A stretch of 6,593 nt of DNA from Chloroflexota bacterium (GTDB lineage Bacteria; Chloroflexota; UBA6077; CF-72): assembly GCA_019247135.1 (NCBI GenBank), contig JAFAPL010000059.1, forward strand, positions 1-6,593, written 5' to 3'. The notes beneath the pieces were generated by a model that saw nothing but the letters and a program-made list of their open reading frames with translations, was not told where the DNA came from and did not search any database. The position numbers and the translations under genes are program-made. Below are positions 1-5,541 of this stretch, in pieces. Position 1 is the stretch's first letter, and the number at the start of each line of letters is the position of its first letter.

Positions 1-351
1 GAACAGCTCGACGCGCTGCGCGAGCTTGTCGAGCGATCGCGCATGTCGTTGGACGATCCACCCGAATTTGCCGTTCTCGCGGTGGGTTTTCATCAGGCGG
101 TCGCGGAATGTTGCGGCAACCGCGCGTTGCGAGCTTCCCTGGCCGCCTTGCGGTCGACACAGCTGAAGCACATGGGACCGCCGACGACTCCGCCCATCGC
201 GCACCGGGTCGCACAGGTCCATGGTGCGATCCTGGACGCGATTGTCGCGCGCGACGCCGGGCTGGCGCGGCGGTGCATGTTGGAACACCTTGCGGCGTTG
301 TCGTCAGCCGCGCACGCGGCGAGCCACGCCGCGATCGCCGCCTCCGTGTGA
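1..351 (+). CDS. FCD-domain GntR-family transcriptional regulator, C-terminal part
   Basis: The reading frame is open from base 1 to a TGA at 349-351 and gives 116 residues. The N-terminal winged-helix DNA-binding domain lies outside the window. The visible part looks like the all-helical FCD effector-binding domain: a GFHQAV segment followed by a CCGN turn (residues 29-40), then a helix with VHGAILDAI (73-81), then a helix with MLEHL (93-97). The His residues at 31, 74 and 96 sit where FCD domains place metal-binding histidines. The Asp normally found four residues before the first His is Ala27 here. FCD regulators usually respond to small carboxylic or aromatic acids and often act as repressors. 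It converges with the gentisate dioxygenase-like gene, with 15 bp between stops, so it may control that gene or genes upstream of the window. The target is inferred, not shown. Confidence 0.8.
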   Translation, partial: EQLDALRELVERSRMSLDDPPEFAVLAVGFHQAVAECCGNRALRASLAALRSTQLKHMGPPTTPPIAHRVAQVHGAILDAIVARDAGLARRCMLEHLAALSSAAHAASHAAIAASV

Positions 352-366
352 CAACGAAGCGTCGGC

Positions 367-1482
367 TCAGATCAGAGTATCCTGGTGTCCCGAGCCCTCC
401 ATCAGGACCTGTCGACGATAGAGCGAGAAGGGTTTCTGAATCGGCGCGTCGTCGAACGAGAACAGCACCGCCGGCGGAGCATCAGTCGCCACCATGTGTT
501 CGCGCCAGGACCACGTGGGTGCGCAGAACGTGTCGCCCTTCTCCCACTCCAGACGCTTCCCGCCGATGATGCTGCTGCCGCGGCCGTCCAGCACGTGATA
601 GATGCGGCTGGCAGTGTCCCGAACCGCGCGTGTGTGTTCGCCTGGCCGGATCAGCTGCGCATGTGAATCGATGGTCGGCAGCGTCGGGCCGCCAGTCAAC
701 GGGTTCACGTAGTCGAGCATGACGCCCGACTCCTCCGAGGATGCATCACCGGCGCGATCCATGAGCTCGAGCGTTTCGCGCACATCGTCGTAGCGGTAGT
801 TGAGGATCGGCGAATAATTGCCCGAGAACCGGTCGTCGTGAGGTCGGAATCCGCTGTTGTAGCGGTGCTGTGAATCATCCAGTTCCTTGACGACCGGCTG
901 GATCTCGTACCCGTTTCCGAGCTCCTCGTAGAACATGGCGTTCATGGCCAGCACGAACGGCATGTCCAGCCCGTCGAGCCACATCATCGGTTCGCTGGAC
1001 TCGTTGCCGTGGTCGTGCCAGGCCCAGTTGGGCGTGGTGACGAAGTCGCCCGGTCGCATCAAGGTCTTTTCGCCGGACACGGTGGTATAGGCGCCGTTAC
1101 CCTCGACGATGACGCGCAAAGCGGAAGGCACGTGCCGGTGGGTCGGAGCAATCTCGCCGGGCATGATCAACTGGATGCCGGTGAACAGCGTCTGGGTCGC
1201 GCCGGGGCTGCCGCCGAGGCCAGGATTCAGGTACATGAGCACGCGTCGTTCCGCCTCTTCGGCCGAGATACGGTGCCCAGCTTCGAGGATGCGCGGGCGG
1301 ACGTCGGACCACTTCCAGATGTGTGGGACGATGTCCGTCCTGGGCTCGGCGGTGAAGGCATCGCCCAGAACGAGCCACAGGGGTTTGAGCCACAACTGAC
1401 GCAGCTCGTCGAGGTCCAGGCCGGCGGTGTTCTGGCTGCCCGGGCCGGTGCGTTTTTGTCGAGTCTCGGTGTCGATCGCCAC
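367..1482 (-). CDS. Gentisate 1,2-dioxygenase-like bicupin ring-cleaving dioxygenase
   Basis: This predicted 371-residue cytosolic enzyme belongs to the gentisate/salicylate/1-hydroxy-2-naphthoate dioxygenase family, which uses Fe(II) and O2 to cleave a hydroxylated aromatic ring; gentisate gives maleylpyruvate. I chose the GTG at 1482 because a near-perfect GAGGAGG lies 8 nt upstream and the resulting length matches the family at about 340-375 aa. Family landmarks are PHIWKWSDVRP (53-63), AERRVL (77-82), NPGLGG (86-91), TLFTGIQLIMPGE (98-110), THRHVPSALR (114-123) and WHDHGN (155-160), followed by WLDGLD (168-173). His115, His117 and His156 are the likely iron ligands of the first cupin. The second cupin (about 270-345) has SHAQLIRPGEHTRA and WSWREH and probably lacks a metal site. 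The position usually Tyr in gentisate enzymes and Trp in salicylate dioxygenase appears to be Phe100, so the exact substrate is uncertain. The family assignment is strong. Confidence 0.9.
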   Translation of the reverse strand: MAIDTETRQKRTGPGSQNTAGLDLDELRQLWLKPLWLVLGDAFTAEPRTDIVPHIWKWSDVRPRILEAGHRISAEEAERRVLMYLNPGLGGSPGATQTLFTGIQLIMPGEIAPTHRHVPSALRVIVEGNGAYTTVSGEKTLMRPGDFVTTPNWAWHDHGNESSEPMMWLDGLDMPFVLAMNAMFYEELGNGYEIQPVVKELDDSQHRYNSGFRPHDDRFSGNYSPILNYRYDDVRETLELMDRAGDASSEESGVMLDYVNPLTGGPTLPTIDSHAQLIRPGEHTRAVRDTASRIYHVLDGRGSSIIGGKRLEWEKGDTFCAPTWSWREHMVATDAPPAVLFSFDDAPIQKPFSLYRRQVLMEGSGHQDTLI

Positions 1483-1490
1483 GGGCGCGT

Positions 1491-1497
1491 CCTCCTC
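1491..1497 (-). promoter_or_regulatory. Strong Shine-Dalgarno of the dioxygenase gene
   Basis: Read on the minus strand this is GAGGAGG, ending 8 nt before the GTG at 1482-1480. It decides the start codon: the frame remains open another 38 codons upstream, but those residues are low-complexity and lie across the divergent promoter region. It is the only textbook ribosome binding site in the window. Confidence 0.8.
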
Positions 1498-1500
1498 AGG

Positions 1501-1588
1501 TTGCGCGGCTTTTTCTCCCCTTGTTTTACCCCGCGGGGCTGACCCGAGCGCCCACGCTTTGTTGATTGGGACTGCCGTTTGCGCGGCT
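1501..1588 (+). repeat. 10-bp perfect direct repeat in the divergent promoter region (candidate operator pair)
   Basis: TTGCGCGGCT occurs at 1501-1510 and again at 1579-1588, 78 bp start to start. Both copies lie in the non-coding region, one next to the dioxygenase ribosome binding site and one just upstream of the permease start. Regulator half-sites are often repeated like this, but GC bias makes chance matches more likely and the unit itself is not palindromic. Confidence 0.35.
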
Positions 1589-1597
1589 GGCATCACT

Positions 1598-1603
1598 TAT
1601 GCT
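1598..1603 (+). promoter_or_regulatory. Candidate -10 hexamer (TATGCT) of the AI-2E permease gene
   Basis: TATGCT matches the TANNNT pattern and ends 12 nt before the ATG at 1616. If used, transcription would begin only about 5 nt before the start codon, giving a very short leader. This fits the lack of any Shine-Dalgarno there. No good -35 element is visible. Confidence 0.3.
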
Positions 1604-1615
1604 TCGGTGCGCGCC

Positions 1616-2797
1616 ATGGACGAGCCGCGAGTCGTGGTACGTGGCCTCTCGAGCGCCTGGCTCCGCGCCCTCGCGCTGCCACTCATCGTTCTCGCCTGGC
1701 TGGCTGTTCTCGTTCTGATCGGCTGGCTGCTGGGCCACCTCACGCGCACCATCCTCATCCTCGTTCTGGCAGCGGTGATCGCGTTCGCGTTCACACCGCT
1801 GGCGAATCAGCTGCAACGCTGGCTGCCGCGGGTCTGGGCTATCGGCCTGGCGTATTTGCTCGGGCTGCTCGTGGTGCTCGGCTTCGGCGCGTACGTGATC
1901 GGCACGACCGTCGTCCAGGTGGCCGCGCTCGTGCAAAGCCTGCCTGCATATCAACAGCAGGCGCAAGCGTTGTTCCCACAGATCGAAGGCCTGCTGGCGC
2001 CACTCGGCGTTGGCCCCGATGCCCTGACCAGCGCGCAACATCAGGCGATTACCGAGGTACAGTCCGCGGGCACCACCGTCGCAACAGAGTCGCTGACGGG
2101 CATCGCGGCGATCTTCGGCAGTGTCATCGATTTCATCCTGGTCTTGATCCTGAGCATCTACATGGCCCTGGACGGGACGCGCATCGCGCACTGGCTCAGG
2201 ACTGAACCGCCAGGGCGTCGCACACGCGCCCGTACGCGGCTGGGGGTCGCGGTGATCAGCCGCGTCATCGGCGGTTACGTGCGCGGGGTGCTGACACTCG
2301 CTGCACTGGTGGGCTTCCTGGTTGGAGTGGGGATGGCGGTACTGGGCGTGCCGTACGCGATGCTGCTCGGGGTCCTGGCCTTCTTCATGGAGTTCGTGCC
2401 CGTGCTGGGGGTCTTCGTCTCGGGCGCGGCGTCAGTGGGTATTGCCGTAGTGAGCTTCCACGAGCCGCTCAAGCCGTTGCTCGTGCTCGCCTACTTCGTC
2501 GTTGTCCACGTGATCGAGGGCGACGTAGTCGGCCCGCGCATCATGGGCAAGGCAGTGGGCATCCATCCGGCGACAGGACTGATCGCACTCGCCGCTGGCA
2601 CCGAGCTCTTCGGCGTGTGGGGCGCGCTGTTCGCCGCGCCTGTCGCGGGCCTGCTGCAGGCAATGGCCACGGCAGCATGGGTCGAGTTCAGGACGGGCGA
2701 GCCCGAGCACCTCACGCAGGTTGCGCAGGCCGTTGCGCAAGAGGGCGATGAACGCGCTACAGAGCTTGCCAGTAGCGTCGGCCCTCGAGGCGGATGA
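1616..2797 (+). CDS. AI-2E family transporter (PF01594-type membrane permease)
   Basis: This 393-residue integral membrane protein has the AI-2E exporter/permease family architecture. Members have been linked to autoinducer-2 export, sodium/proton antiport or unknown substrates, so the cargo here cannot be named. Hydrophobic segments lie at about 17-39, 44-60, 74-100, 165-184, 224-244, 246-277, 285-300 and 319-350. A soluble helical loop spans about 101-160. Diagnostic stretches are GGYVRGVLTLAALVG (219-233), the GVPYAMLLGVLAFFMEFVPVLG block (244-265) and GDVVGPRIMGKAVGIHP (302-318), followed by GTELFGVWGALFAAPVAG (328-345). The frame stays open upstream to 1427, but ATG 1616 is preferred: the upstream residues overlap the dioxygenase coding start and contain no family features, and 393 aa is a normal length. 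There is no clear ribosome binding site. Its 3' end overlaps the opposite-strand hydrolase by 41 bp. Confidence 0.88.
   Translation: MDEPRVVVRGLSSAWLRALALPLIVLAWLAVLVLIGWLLGHLTRTILILVLAAVIAFAFTPLANQLQRWLPRVWAIGLAYLLGLLVVLGFGAYVIGTTVVQVAALVQSLPAYQQQAQALFPQIEGLLAPLGVGPDALTSAQHQAITEVQSAGTTVATESLTGIAAIFGSVIDFILVLILSIYMALDGTRIAHWLRTEPPGRRTRARTRLGVAVISRVIGGYVRGVLTLAALVGFLVGVGMAVLGVPYAMLLGVLAFFMEFVPVLGVFVSGAASVGIAVVSFHEPLKPLLVLAYFVVVHVIEGDVVGPRIMGKAVGIHPATGLIALAAGTELFGVWGALFAAPVAGLLQAMATAAWVEFRTGEPEHLTQVAQAVAQEGDERATELASSVGPRGG
2755..2777. repeat. 6-bp inverted repeat in the convergent gene overlap
   Basis: CGCTAC (2755-2760) and GTAGCG (2772-2777) are perfect inverted copies with an 11-nt loop. 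The left arm contains the hydrolase stop codon (2757-2759), and the whole element lies inside the last part of the permease gene. No T-run follows on either strand, so it is not a standard intrinsic terminator. It could slow or end transcription from both sides, or be chance. Confidence 0.3.
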
Positions 2798-3617
2798 CTT
2801 TGCCGAACCCGGGCACCGGAAAGTGCGAAGACGCGAACGGCATGCGCTCCGCCTCCAGTCGCTCGAGCAGGTCACGCCGCGTGTCGGCGGCGACCTCGGC
2901 GTGCATGTCGAACAGATACGGCCACTCCGGATGCACGACATGCACCGGACTCGAGATCGCGTCGCCCACGATGAGCGCCCGCTCGCCGGCCGACGTCACG
3001 AGCAGGCTCTGACTGCCGGGCGTGTGACCGGGTGTATGCAGCGTCTTCAATTCCGCGTTCAGCTCGCGCTCGCCACTCAGCAGATCCAGCGCACCGAGAC
3101 CTTTGAGCGGCTCGACTAACTCCGGAAAGCCACCGAAGATCTCGCGTACCTCGGCGGATTGCCAGGCATCCCAATCCGCCTGGTGCACCAGATACCGCGC
3201 CTTCGGAAAGGTTGGTTGGCCGTTGCTGATGTTCCAACCGATGTGGTCGGGGTGAATATGGGTCAGAAAGACGAAATTGACCTCTTCGGGTTGAACGCCT
3301 CGTGCGCGCAGCTTCTGGGGCAGATCACCGGTGGCTCCGGTTGCGCCCGACATGGGGGTGCCGGCAGGCCCGATGCCCGTGTCGACCAGGACGAGCTGGC
3401 CCTGTGAGCGGACCACGTAACAGGTGAACGTGCCTGGCGTGTCGTCGGGTCCGCCGTGGGCGCTGAACGCGTCGGGATACCGCGAACGGTAGGGCTCGAA
3501 GGACTCCAGCGGGGTGTGCGGGAAGCGCATCGACAACGGCCACGGTGACGGGTCGACGTGTGCGTCAGGCAGGGCGAGGATTTCCACGTTGCCCAGGCGG
3601 AGCGTATCGTTCGGCAT
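2757..3617 (-). CDS. Metallo-beta-lactamase-fold hydrolase (lactonase/organophosphatase-like clade)
   Basis: This 286-residue soluble enzyme has the metallo-beta-lactamase fold with two predicted metal sites. Visible ligands are H120, H122, D124 and H125 in THIHPDHIGWN (119-129), H198 in HTPGHTPGS (194-202), D219 in VGDA and H265 in SSHFP. This layout matches broad MBL hydrolases related to AHL lactonases and methyl parathion hydrolase; the DHIGWN form is common in uncharacterised members. The likely chemistry is hydrolysis of an ester, lactone or related bond, but the substrate is unknown. I see no signal peptide. The frame continues to a TTG at 3683, but ATG 3617 is preferred because the conserved N-terminal strand (LGNVEILALPDAH, 8-20) begins right after it and the extra 22 residues resemble nothing in the family. 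The B3/4 gene lies 115 bp upstream on the same strand, so co-transcription is possible but not shown. Confidence 0.87.
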   Translation of the reverse strand: MPNDTLRLGNVEILALPDAHVDPSPWPLSMRFPHTPLESFEPYRSRYPDAFSAHGGPDDTPGTFTCYVVRSQGQLVLVDTGIGPAGTPMSGATGATGDLPQKLRARGVQPEEVNFVFLTHIHPDHIGWNISNGQPTFPKARYLVHQADWDAWQSAEVREIFGGFPELVEPLKGLGALDLLSGERELNAELKTLHTPGHTPGSQSLLVTSAGERALIVGDAISSPVHVVHPEWPYLFDMHAEVAADTRRDLLERLEAERMPFASSHFPVPGFGKVIRLEGRRYWQAL

Positions 3618-3631
3618 CTGAATTCGCGGCC

Positions 3632-3637
3632 AGTGTA
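3632..3637 (-). promoter_or_regulatory. Candidate -10 hexamer (TACACT) of the hydrolase gene
   Basis: On the minus strand TACACT (3637-3632) fits TANNNT and lies 14 nt before ATG 3617, where no Shine-Dalgarno is visible. It would give a leader of about 7 nt. No convincing -35 is seen, so this is weak evidence taken alone. Confidence 0.22.
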
Positions 3638-3681
3638 CGCCGACATGAGCCCAACCCGGGTGCTGCCTCGCAAACCGGCGC

Positions 3682-3697
3682 AACTCCCTCCGGAGTT
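3682..3697. repeat. Short perfect hairpin in the B3/4-hydrolase intergenic region
   Basis: AACTCC (3682-3687) and GGAGTT (3692-3697) pair perfectly around a 4-nt loop. On the minus strand it begins 36 nt after the B3/4 stop and 65 nt before the hydrolase ATG. A GGAGGG string is buried in its loop and arm. No T-run follows, so it is not a clear terminator. It could be a processing or stability element. Confidence 0.3.
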
Positions 3698-3712
3698 TCG
3701 ACCCACTAGCGG

Positions 3713-3738
3713 TACTACTCCGCGACCGGCTACTACTC
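3713..3738 (-). repeat. Tandem 8-bp direct repeat over the B3/4 stop codon
   Basis: On the minus strand GAGTAGTA occurs at 3738-3731 and again at 3720-3713, 18 bp apart. The first copy contains the TAG stop of the B3/4 gene and the start of a second in-frame TAG. Two more in-frame TAG codons follow within 20 nt, so termination is secured four times. The function of the repeat is unknown and it may be chance. Confidence 0.35.
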
Positions 3739-4458
3739 TGAAGGCACGATCGTCAGGCTCGCTTTGCTTGCTTGCGGACTGGCAATCTTGACGTACTCAG
3801 TAATGTCCTCCAGATGGCGGTGCAGTTCAGGCGGCCCGATGCCGCCGGGCGCGTACGTGACGAAAAGGACTCTGCTGGTCGAAGCGTGAATGCGAGTACG
3901 CGCGTCCGGGCCATACACGACGGCCGAAATGATCCCCGCGCGATCGCGCATCAACATGTCGCCCGCGTGGATCTCGCGCTCCTGGCCGTTGATGCTTGTG
4001 AAGCGGTCGCCTTCGCGCGAAACGTCGACGAGCAGGTCACCCTCGACGAAGTCCGCGTCGTGCCCAGCAGTCAGCAATTGATTCGCCACCTCCGCCGCGA
4101 ACATCGCGCTCACCAGCGTTCCGCCCGGGCTCACCAGCGGCTTTCGCTTCAGCGCCACCGACTCCAGCTGCCGCAGCACGTGATACGTCTGACCGAATGC
4201 ACGATAGTGCGGCAGATACGCGGCCACCGAGGGTAGTGCCTGGAGCGTCGCCCGGTCCGCGCCCGCGAACCGCGTCCGCAGCGTGTCCTGCACTTCGAGC
4301 AGCCGCTCGTCGAGGGCGTCGGATCGCTCGCCGTTGGTGACGTTCTCGAGCAAAAGCACGCCGACATGTGCCCCAGGAAACGTGCGCTCGAATTCCGCGG
4401 AATCAGTAACGCGCAACAGCAGCCCGATTCTACGCGCTGGCCCATGGTGTGCGAGCAT
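3733..4458 (-). CDS. Solo B3/4 (PheRS beta-like) domain protein
   Basis: This 241-residue soluble protein resembles the B3/4 domain found in the beta subunit of phenylalanyl-tRNA synthetase (PF03483/COG3382 type). In PheRS this domain hydrolyses mischarged Tyr-tRNA(Phe). Stand-alone copies are largely uncharacterised and have been suggested to edit tRNAs in trans or to bind nucleic acid. Landmarks are PGAHVGVLLLENVTN (28-42), YLPHYRAFGQTYHVLRQLE (81-99), SPGGTLVSAMFAAE (110-123), TAGHD (130-134), SINGQEREIHAGDMLMRD (155-172) and VYGPDARTRI (181-190), followed by APGGI (203-207). The frame extends upstream to 4743 but those residues are antisense to the polymerase gene, so the start must be near the divergent boundary. 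ATG 4458 is the best canonical start; TTG 4416 (227 aa) is a real alternative because family similarity begins about there and a TAGAAT box sits just upstream. Neither start has a good ribosome binding site. Domain call is firm, function is not. Confidence 0.85.
   Translation of the reverse strand: MLAHHGPARRIGLLLRVTDSAEFERTFPGAHVGVLLLENVTNGERSDALDERLLEVQDTLRTRFAGADRATLQALPSVAAYLPHYRAFGQTYHVLRQLESVALKRKPLVSPGGTLVSAMFAAEVANQLLTAGHDADFVEGDLLVDVSREGDRFTSINGQEREIHAGDMLMRDRAGIISAVVYGPDARTRIHASTSRVLFVTYAPGGIGPPELHRHLEDITEYVKIASPQASKASLTIVPSE
4427..4432 (-). promoter_or_regulatory. Candidate -10 hexamer (TAGAAT) of the B3/4 gene
   Basis: On the minus strand TAGAAT (4432-4427) matches five of six bases of the consensus. 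It lies 10 nt before the in-frame TTG at 4416 and 24 nt inside the frame if ATG 4458 is the start. If this box is the real promoter, the protein must begin at TTG 4416 with a leader of only a few bases. No clear -35 is visible. Confidence 0.3.
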
Positions 4459-5541
4459 GTCTGTGTGCGCCTGCCAGCGGACGTCCGTTCGATTCTGGAA
4501 CAACTGGATGAGCCCCGCCTGCTCAAGGATCAGCTGCGCGTCGCCGACCATACGGTCCGGGTCACGCACCCGGAGCGGGTCTTCTGGCCGGCCAGCCATG
4601 GATATCCTGCATACACCAAGCGTGACTTGCTGAAGTATCTCGTTCGCGCCTGGCCGCTCCTGGCGCCACATCTGCGCGATCGGCCACTCACACTGAAGCG
4701 TTACCCGTACGGTCTGACAGGCAAGCATTTCTTCCAGAAGCACGTCGAGATTCCATTACCGGACTTCGTCGATCGCGAGTGCATGTTCGCCGAGCAGCAC
4801 GCGGCGAGCGGTGAGAACGTCATCTGTAACAACCTGGCCACACTTGTGTGGCTCGGTCAGATGTCGGACATCGAGCTGCATACGTGGTACTCGCGCAGGT
4901 CGGTCGAGCCGGACGCGCATAATCTCCCGCGGACCTTCGCCGGCTCGGTAGAAGCATTGGAAGCCTCAGTCCTGAATTATCCGGATTTCATGGTCTTCGA
5001 CCTGGATCCATATGTGTATTCCGGCCGGGAGCGCGCGCGTGAAGAACCGCAACTCCATCGTGAAGGATTTCTCAGGACGGTCGAGCCGGCATTCTGGTTG
5101 AAAGAGGTATTGGATCAGCTGCACTTACCTTCGTTCGTGAAAACGAGCGGCAAGACCGGGCTCCACATCTTCGTGCCGATCCTGCGGCAACTGAACTACG
5201 ACCTGGTGCGGAGCATCTCGGAGCAGATCTGTCGCTTCGTACAGCGCCAGCATCCGCTGGAGACGACCATGGAGTGGAGCGTGGAAAAGCGAACGGGCAA
5301 AGTGTTTCTGGACCACAACCAGAACACACGTGGCAAGACTCTAGCCTGCGCGTACTCGCCGCGAGCGCTACCAGGCGCGCCCGTGTCGATGCCCGTCCGC
5401 TGGGACGAGCTGGCGTCCGTGTACCCGACCGATTTCCTGATGTCGAACGCGTTCGAGCGTCTCGACCGGGTCGGCGATCTCTGGCGCGACATCCTCAGCG
5501 CGAAGGCCGATCTCTCACAGGCATTCGGTGCGACGCGCTGA
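4444..5541 (+). CDS. ligD: Stand-alone LigD-type NHEJ polymerase/primase
   Basis: This 365-residue protein matches the polymerase (archaeo-eukaryotic primase fold) module of bacterial DNA ligase D, with no ligase or phosphoesterase module attached. Such enzymes fill or extend DNA ends, often with ribonucleotides, during Ku-dependent end joining. Landmarks are VTHPERVFWPA (40-50), YTKRDLLKYL (57-66), HLRDRPLTLKRYPYG (76-90), HFFQKH (95-100) and NNLATLVWLG (129-138). The catalytic FDLDP follows, with D186 and D188. Then come KTSGKTGLHIFVPI (233-246), with H241 in the nucleotide-binding motif, and KVFLDHNQNTRGKTLA (286-301), with D290 as the third metal-binding acid. All catalytic landmarks are present, so it should be active. 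ATG 4444 gives a normal N-terminal extension; GTG 4465 is possible; longer starts run into the B3/4 gene. No ribosome binding site is evident. Ku and ligase genes are not in the window. It diverges from the B3/4 gene and overlaps cofD by 47 bp at its 3' end. Confidence 0.88.
   Translation: MVCEHVCVRLPADVRSILEQLDEPRLLKDQLRVADHTVRVTHPERVFWPASHGYPAYTKRDLLKYLVRAWPLLAPHLRDRPLTLKRYPYGLTGKHFFQKHVEIPLPDFVDRECMFAEQHAASGENVICNNLATLVWLGQMSDIELHTWYSRRSVEPDAHNLPRTFAGSVEALEASVLNYPDFMVFDLDPYVYSGRERAREEPQLHREGFLRTVEPAFWLKEVLDQLHLPSFVKTSGKTGLHIFVPILRQLNYDLVRSISEQICRFVQRQHPLETTMEWSVEKRTGKVFLDHNQNTRGKTLACAYSPRALPGAPVSMPVRWDELASVYPTDFLMSNAFERLDRVGDLWRDILSAKADLSQAFGATR
5495..5541. repeat. Imperfect hairpin exactly spanning the polymerase/cofD convergent overlap
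   Basis: The 47-bp overlap begins with TCAGCGCG (5495-5502) and ends with its perfect inverted copy CGCGCTGA (5534-5541). Each outer end holds the TGA stop of one of the two genes. Inside it, CGAAGGCC (5501-5508) and GGCATTCG (5520-5527) pair at seven of eight positions around an 11-nt loop. An extended stem can form from TCAGCG/CGCTGA plus this inner stem, with an 8-nt one-sided bulge. No T-run follows on either strand. A bidirectional termination or mRNA end-protection role is inference. Confidence 0.4.

Larger units (their letters stand above)
1483..1615. promoter_or_regulatory. Divergent promoter region between dioxygenase and AI-2E permease genes
   Basis: This 133-bp non-coding stretch must hold promoters for both flanking genes. 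It contains a 10-bp perfect direct repeat (1501-1510 and 1579-1588) and a perfect 10-bp palindrome CCCCGCGGGG at 1529-1538. On the minus strand a weak -10-like TAAAAC (1527-1522) lies about 40 nt upstream of the dioxygenase GTG, without a convincing -35. It also holds the runs ctttttctcc and ttgtttta, which are AT-richer than the surroundings. Promoter positions are inferred by eye only. Confidence 0.5.

Noticed and set aside
352..366. Terminator between the regulator and the dioxygenase
   Set aside because: Only 15 bp separate the two stops, and no hairpin or T-run can be seen there.
1529..1538. CCCCGCGGGG palindrome as an operator or terminator
   Set aside because: It is short, all GC and not followed by a T-run as a terminator; such palindromes are frequent in GC-rich DNA, so I list it only as part of the promoter region.
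1483..1596. N-terminal extension of the dioxygenase to 1596 (409 aa)
   Set aside because: A strong Shine-Dalgarno points to GTG 1482, and the extra 38 residues cover the divergent promoter region and do not resemble the family.
1427..1615. Upstream start of the AI-2E permease at 1427
   Set aside because: It would overlap the dioxygenase start and ribosome binding site and add 63 residues with no family features; ATG 1616 gives the usual length.
1526..2191. 221-aa open frame on the minus strand opposite the permease
   Set aside because: Its composition (Asp, Glu, Gln and Arg rich) is the expected antisense image of hydrophobic codons; it has no motif or ribosome binding site.
3618..3683. TTG 3683 start of the hydrolase behind a GGAGGGAG string
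   Set aside because: The purine string is only about 3 nt from the TTG and partly inside a hairpin, and the 22 added residues are unlike MBL hydrolase N-termini.
4459..4743. Extension of the B3/4 frame to 4743
   Set aside because: This part is antisense to the well-conserved polymerase N-terminal region and carries no B3/4 similarity.
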